The notes under the pieces were generated by a model. That model was not told the origin of the DNA. It saw nothing but the letters and a program-made list of their open reading frames with translations, and did not search any database. A DNA stretch of 64,000 nucleotides, from contig NZ_CP054840.1 in assembly GCF_013363755.1 (NCBI RefSeq), positions 3,527,501 through 3,591,500 of the forward strand. Direction: 5' to 3'. This DNA comes from Comamonas antarctica. Lineage in GTDB: Bacteria > Pseudomonadota > Gammaproteobacteria > Burkholderiales > Burkholderiaceae_C. This document shows, piece after piece, positions 58,811 to 64,000 of the stretch (position 1 is its first letter; each line of letters starts with the position of its first letter). Made by a program: the position numbers and the translations under genes.

Positions 58811-59878
58811 ATGCCCGTCTCCCACCCGTTCTGCACCCGGCTCGACATCCAGCCCATCATCCAGGCGCCCATGGCCGGCGTGTCGACGCCGCAACTCGCG
58901 GCCGCGGTCTCGAATGCCGGCGGCCTGGGCTCGCTGGGCCCGGGCGCGGGCACGGCCGCCCAGGGCCGCGAGATGATTGCGCAGGCCCGCGCACTGACCC
59001 CGCGCGCGTTCAACGTCAATGTGTTCTGCCATGCCCCCGCAGTGCGCAATGCGCAGGCCGAGAGCGCCTGGCTCGCGCACCTCGCGCCGTTCTTTGCCGA
59101 GTTCGGTGCGCAGTTGCCCACAGCCCTGCACGAGATCTACCGCAGCTTCCTGGATGGCTCCGAGATGCTGGAGATGCTCATCGAGGAGAAGCCGGCCGTG
59201 GTCAGCTTCCACTTCGGCGTCCCTCCCCGGGAACAGGTCGCGGCGCTGCAGGCCGCGGGCATCTACACCCTGGCGTCGGCCACCAGCCTGCGCGAAGCGC
59301 GGCAGGCCGAGGCCGCGGGCGTCGATGCGCTGGTGGCCCAGGGCATCGAAGCTGGCGGGCACCGCGGCATGTTCGATCCCGAAGCCGAGGATGAAAAGCT
59401 CAGCACCGCGGTGCTGGTGCGCTGGCTCGTGAAGAACACCGCGCTGCCGGTGATTGCCGCTGGCGGCATCATGGACGGCCAGGGCATACGCGCGGCCCTG
59501 GACCTGGGCGCCGCGGCCGCGCAACTGGGCACGGCGTTCATCCTGTGTCCCGAATCCGCCGCCAATGCCGCCTACCGCGCGGCGCTGCAAAGCGAGCGTG
59601 CGGCCCATACGCGGCTGACCGCAGCCCTGTCGGGCCGTCCCGCGCGCGGCGTCGTCAACCGCTTCATCGCGCACTGCGAAAACGCCGGCCCGGCGCCCGC
59701 CGCCTACCCCCTGGCCTACGATGCCGCCAAGCAGCTCATGGCCGCGGCCGGCGCGCAGGGCAACCATGACTTCGCGGCCTTCTGGGCGGGCCAGGGCGCA
59801 CCGCTGGCACGCGCAATGCCGGCTGCGCAGTTGATGGCATGCCTGGTGGAGGAACTGGCCGCAACGCGCGCCGCCTAG
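58811..59878 (+). CDS. Nitronate monooxygenase
   Basis: 355 residues, ATG 58811. TIM-barrel FMN enzyme: [42 protein letters not shown] (with the catalytic-type His in GGHRG), and [17 protein letters not shown]. Oxidises alkyl nitronates such as propionate-3-nitronate. 57 bases after lysR, same direction. Confidence 0.93.
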   Translation: MPVSHPFCTRLDIQPIIQAPMAGVSTPQLAAAVSNAGGLGSLGPGAGTAAQGREMIAQARALTPRAFNVNVFCHAPAVRNAQAESAWLAHLAPFFAEFGAQLPTALHEIYRSFLDGSEMLEMLIEEKPAVVSFHFGVPPREQVAALQAAGIYTLASATSLREARQAEAAGVDALVAQGIEAGGHRGMFDPEAEDEKLSTAVLVRWLVKNTALPVIAAGGIMDGQGIRAALDLGAAAAQLGTAFILCPESAANAAYRAALQSERAAHTRLTAALSGRPARGVVNRFIAHCENAGPAPAAYPLAYDAAKQLMAAAGAQGNHDFAAFWAGQGAPLARAMPAAQLMACLVEELAATRAA

Positions 59879-59967
59879 GGATCACGGTTTCCTGGGATGG
59901 CGCCGTCCTGCATCCTCGCGATATATTGCCGGCGTGTCCCTTTGGCGCTTCCAGCCCACCCCATACC

Positions 59968-60669
59968 ATGTCCACGAACGCGCTGCCGGCCACCTCCATC
60001 CTTCCCACTCCGGTGCTGCTGGTCGAAGACCAGTTGCCCATCCAGGGCCGCTTGCTCAACATCCTGTTTGACCTTGGCTTTGGCGCCGACACGATCCATG
60101 TCGCCGGCACGCTCGCCGATGCCCGCAGGCTCGCGTCGATACGGCCGTTTGCGCTGGCCCTGGTGGACCTGGGCCTGCCCGACGGTAACGGCATCGAACT
60201 CATCAGCGAGCTGCGCCAGCGCAACCCCGCGCAGAGCATCCTGGTGATTTCCGCCTGGAGCACGCAGGAGATCATCCTGCGCGCGCTCAAGGCCGGCGCG
60301 ACCGGTTATCTGCTCAAGGAGCGCGACGACCTTGAAGTGATGCTGTCGATACGCAGCGTGCTGCGCGGCGGTGCCCCCATCGACCCGTTCATCGCCCGGC
60401 ATATCCTGGCGGAACTGCCCCAGGCAAAGGACAGCGGCGGCGGGTCGGCGGAGAGCGCGCGCAGCCAGCAGCCCAGCGTGTTGACCGCGCGCGAAGCGCA
60501 GATCCTGGCGCTGGTCGCCGACGGCAAGTCGAACCGGGAGATTGCCGAGCATCTGTCGATCTCGCGCTACACCGTCGAGTGCCACATCACGCACATCTAT
60601 CGGAAGCTCGAAGTTTCCTCGCGCACCAAGGCCATCAACGAAGCGCGCCAACGCGGAATTCTTCAGTAG
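59968..60669 (+). CDS. NarL/LuxR-type response regulator
   Basis: 233 residues, ATG 59968. Receiver: VLLVEDQLPIQGR, phospho-Asp in LALVDLGLPDGNG, Lys in GYLLKERDD. LuxR HTH: LTAREAQILALVADGKSNRE, IAEHLSISRYTVECHITHIY. Followed after 424 bases by a histidine kinase on the same strand, its likely partner. Confidence 0.94.
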   Translation: MSTNALPATSILPTPVLLVEDQLPIQGRLLNILFDLGFGADTIHVAGTLADARRLASIRPFALALVDLGLPDGNGIELISELRQRNPAQSILVISAWSTQEIILRALKAGATGYLLKERDDLEVMLSIRSVLRGGAPIDPFIARHILAELPQAKDSGGGSAESARSQQPSVLTAREAQILALVADGKSNREIAEHLSISRYTVECHITHIYRKLEVSSRTKAINEARQRGILQ

Positions 60670-60681
60670 CCTTGCCGGCAA

Positions 60682-60707
60682 TGGCGCCGCCGGCCGGGCC
60701 GGCGCCA
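60682..60707 (+). terminator. GC-rich hairpin after the response regulator gene
   Basis: TGGCGCCG (60682-60689) pairs perfectly with CGGCGCCA (60700-60707), 10-base loop, 13 bases after the stop. No T-tract. Confidence 0.45.
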
Positions 60708-61053
60708 CCCGGACACCCGGCCGGGACTGCCGCGTGCCACGGTGAGATGACGCAACGACTGCGCACGCCACGTCATGTAGTCGTTGGGCCCGGTCACCTC
60801 CCACCAACGGCAGTTGGAACGTTTGCCCTCTCTGCGACGGACGGCGGATGCGCAACCGGCTTGCGTCCATGACACCACATTCCCCGCGGCAGATCGCCAT
60901 GCGGTTGCCACCGGCATTGCTGGCGCAGGGCGCAACGGAATCGGACAATTTTGCTCGAACAACAGCATCGAAACCACTCTTGCGCCGTTTGCCGTAGCGA
61001 AGTCAAATCGGGGGCTTACGAAACGTTCGCTATTCTCAGTTACGAAAAAAATT

Positions 61054-61074
61054 GGTAAGTTACGCGCACTTACC
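61054..61074. promoter_or_regulatory. Perfect 7+7 inverted repeat upstream of kinase gene
   Basis: GGTAAGT (61054-61060), TACGCGC, ACTTACC (61068-61074). Twenty bases before the likely GTG start at 61094. Could be an operator for the NarL-type regulator or an RNA hairpin controlling translation. Confidence 0.5.
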
Positions 61075-61093
61075 GTCAGCGGAAATTCTTGTC

Positions 61094-63046
61094 GTGCTCC
61101 CGCGCCATTTCACCATCATCGACGAGCGCCCCCCTCCTCCGACGGTGCGGCGGTTTCTCTTCGCCAGGCTGTTGTTCGCTATCCTGCTGCTGACATGCAG
61201 CCTGCTGCAGACCGCCTGGGCCCGGGCCTGTTCGCTGCAAACGGCTGCCGTGCATGCCGCCAGGGAAGTGCCCGGCACGGCCGCCCGGCCCACGCAAGGC
61301 TGGGAAGAGGTAACGCTGGCCGATACCTGGACCACGCGCTGGCCCGGCTACAGCGGCACGGCCTGGTACCGCATCCAGCTGCGCCAGGATTGCACCGCCG
61401 CGCCGGGCAAGGACGAACCGCTTGGGCTGCTCGTCAATTCAATCAACATGGCCGGCGAGATCTATTTGAACGACACGCTGCTGTGGCGCGATGCCAGCCT
61501 GCAGGAGCCGCTGTCGCGCAGCTGGAACATGCCGCGCTATTTGATACTCCCCGATGCGGCGCTGCAGGCCACCGACAATGCCGTCTGGATCCGCATCCAG
61601 GGCCAGGCGCTGACGCATCCAGGGCTGGGCAAGGTCACCGTCGGTCCCGCCGCCAGGCTGCTTGCAATGCACCAGCAGCGCTCGTGGTCGCTGCGCACGG
61701 CCTTCGTGATCAATCTGGTCGCAACGCTGTGCATAGCGGGCCTGTTTGCCGGCATCTGGCTGTTCTACCGCAGGGAAGCCGCGCATGGCCTGTTTGCGCT
61801 GATGAACCTGGCGTGGGTGGTGTTCATCTACAACATCGTGGCAACCGACCCCTGGCCCTTTGGCGATACGGTCGGCGTGGTGCGCGGCAACGCGATTGCC
61901 TTCATGGTGTTCATCACCTGTTATGCCCTGTTCATCTTCCAGCAAGGGCAGCCCCTGCGGCGCTGGCAGGCGCGCGGCCTGCCGGCGCTGACGCTGTGCC
62001 TGTCGCTGCTGGTGCTGCTGGCCCCGGAGAGGCATTTGCAGGGCGCTGTGATGGCGTCCGACATCGTCCACTACCTGGTGTTTGTCGCGGCCTGCATCGT
62101 GCCGCTGTACCATGCCTGGCGCCGCCGCAATCCGCAGGATCTGCTCTATGCCTTGCTGGGCCTGGCATCCATTTCCATCGCGGTGCATGATTTGTATGGC
62201 TATCTCAGCAACAACTCCCAAGCCTTTGCGCTGACACCCTATGCCAATCTGATCACCATGATCGTGATCACCGCCGTGCTGGGCTCGCGCATTGCAGCCA
62301 GCATGCGCCGTACCGAACGCTTCAATGTGGAACTCACGCAGGCCGTCGAGGACGCCTGCCGGGAACTCGAATCCACGCTGGAAAAGGAACACCGGCTGGA
62401 GCTGTCGAATTCCCGGCTGCAGGAGCGGCTGGGGTTCATCCACGATCTGCATGACGGCTTCGGCAGCGCGCTGGTGCGCGCCATTGTCCAGGCCGAGCGC
62501 CAGGCCGATGGGCATGCGCAGGCAAACCGCCATATCTCCACGCTCAAATCGCTGCGCGACGACCTGCGCAACGTGATGGACAGCGGCCGCGGCGTCGAGG
62601 CCGATACGCCGGCGACCCCGGCCGACTGGCTGGCGCCGACACGCCACCGCTTCTCGACGCTGTTCGATGAGCTGGAAATGGATAGCCATTGGTCCTGCCC
62701 GCCCGCATGGCCCATGCCGCCCAGCGTCGCGCTGTGCCTGGAACTGACCCGGTTGCTGGAAGAAGCCCTGTCCAATGTGCTCAAGCACAGCCGCGCAACG
62801 GAAGTCGACATCACGCTGGCGGCCAATGCGCAAGGCGCGTTGACGCTGGAAGTGCGTGACAACGGCGTCGGCTTCGAGATGGTTTCGGCCAGCGACGACG
62901 CCGGCGGGATTGGCCTGCATTCGATGCGGGCCCGGGTACGCAGGCTGGGCGGCAACCTGCACATCGAATCGCGGCCGGGGCACTCCCTGGTAAGCGCCAG
63001 CCTTTCCCGGCCTGGCGCGGCCCCGCCTGAGGCGGCCCCGCCCTGA
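61094..63046 (+). CDS. Sensor histidine kinase (NarX/UhpB type, 7TM)
   Basis: 650 residues from GTG 61094 (GGAAA 8 bases upstream); TTG 61052 is possible. Signal-like first helix, a periplasmic domain (~40-200; WEEVTLADTWTTRWPGYSG), then seven helices (~205-410). HisKA_3-type box HDLHDGFGSALVRAI, N-box LLEEALSNVLKHS, G-boxes DNGVGFE and GGIGLHSMRARVRRL. The layout resembles 7TMR-DISM kinases. Partner of the regulator at 59968; signal unknown. Confidence 0.92.
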   Translation: MLPRHFTIIDERPPPPTVRRFLFARLLFAILLLTCSLLQTAWARACSLQTAAVHAAREVPGTAARPTQGWEEVTLADTWTTRWPGYSGTAWYRIQLRQDCTAAPGKDEPLGLLVNSINMAGEIYLNDTLLWRDASLQEPLSRSWNMPRYLILPDAALQATDNAVWIRIQGQALTHPGLGKVTVGPAARLLAMHQQRSWSLRTAFVINLVATLCIAGLFAGIWLFYRREAAHGLFALMNLAWVVFIYNIVATDPWPFGDTVGVVRGNAIAFMVFITCYALFIFQQGQPLRRWQARGLPALTLCLSLLVLLAPERHLQGAVMASDIVHYLVFVAACIVPLYHAWRRRNPQDLLYALLGLASISIAVHDLYGYLSNNSQAFALTPYANLITMIVITAVLGSRIAASMRRTERFNVELTQAVEDACRELESTLEKEHRLELSNSRLQERLGFIHDLHDGFGSALVRAIVQAERQADGHAQANRHISTLKSLRDDLRNVMDSGRGVEADTPATPADWLAPTRHRFSTLFDELEMDSHWSCPPAWPMPPSVALCLELTRLLEEALSNVLKHSRATEVDITLAANAQGALTLEVRDNGVGFEMVSASDDAGGIGLHSMRARVRRLGGNLHIESRPGHSLVSASLSRPGAAPPEAAPP

Positions 63047-63071
63047 TTGGGCTACTGGCCGGTCCCGCAGC

Positions 63072-64000
<929 letters not shown>

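Larger units (their letters stand above)
60670..61093. other. 424-base gap between response regulator and kinase
   Basis: No gene supported. It begins with a GC-rich hairpin (60682-60707) and ends with an AT-rich stretch (about 61000-61060) and an inverted repeat at 61054-61074, likely holding the kinase promoter. Confidence 0.5.

Noticed and set aside
61015..61066. GTTACGAA and GTTACGCG before the histidine kinase as T3SS-type promoters
   Set aside because: No GGAAC at the right distance upstream of either.

Overview
The window is a GC-rich (roughly 68-70 %) stretch of a betaproteobacterial chromosome. Gene content and codon use suggest Burkholderiales, most likely Comamonadaceae: CphA-type cyanophycin synthetase, a Bug-family solute-binding protein, paired Hsp70-like genes with DUF2760, and a Bordetella-like non-flagellar type III secretion system (T3SS). 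I cannot assign a genus. No rRNA, tRNA, CRISPR or insertion sequence was seen.

Layout. (1) 1-9.9 kb: 3' part of cphA, creA, a small disordered protein, an inverse-strand operon DUF2760-Hsp70-Hsp70, copies of a palindromic intergenic repeat, and a beta-helix-like repeat protein. (2) 10-19.7 kb: an input module of an RsbW/BtrW-like kinase, membrane sensors, a SpoIIE/BtrU-like phosphatase, an MFS-like sensor fusion and an orphan COG2984-type binding protein. A GNAT gene sits inside it in the opposite direction. (3) 19.7-26.7 kb: T3SS genes on the minus strand (needle, needle chaperone, SctD; then SctW, SycN-like, SctX, SctY, SctV), interrupted by a plus-strand STAS (BtrV-like) gene. (4) 26.9-44.3 kb: one 17-kb plus-strand T3SS operon. 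It runs from two filament-type secreted proteins, chaperones and translocators through SctI-J-K-L-N-O-P-Q-R-S-T-U to the secretin SctC, and ends with a small NTF2-like gene overlapping sctC. (5) 44.4-47.2 kb: an AT-richer patch holding an ECF sigma factor (BtrS/BrpL-like) and two paralogous unknown genes. (6) 47.4-64 kb: a diguanylate cyclase, small hydrophilic proteins, a probably Zur-controlled ABC/DUF2796/DUF3299 operon, a nitroreductase, two DMT exporters with a MarR regulator, a Bug/RraA/LysR catabolic cluster, nitronate monooxygenase, a NarL-type response regulator with its histidine kinase, and the 3' part of glmS.

How the parts fit. Kinase, STAS protein, PP2C phosphatase and ECF sigma factor make a complete partner-switching set like the one that controls T3SS in Bordetella. 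I found a repeated promoter motif, GGAAC(C/T/G)-N14-GTTAC(T/C/A)NA, in front of the main T3SS operon, the sctW operon, sctX, and both unknown paralogs. A weaker N15 version precedes the STAS gene. This suggests one ECF-sigma regulon and marks the two unknown paralogs as T3SS-co-regulated proteins (secreted regulators or effectors). The sensory module in 10.5-19.7 kb may be a little-described input to this switch.
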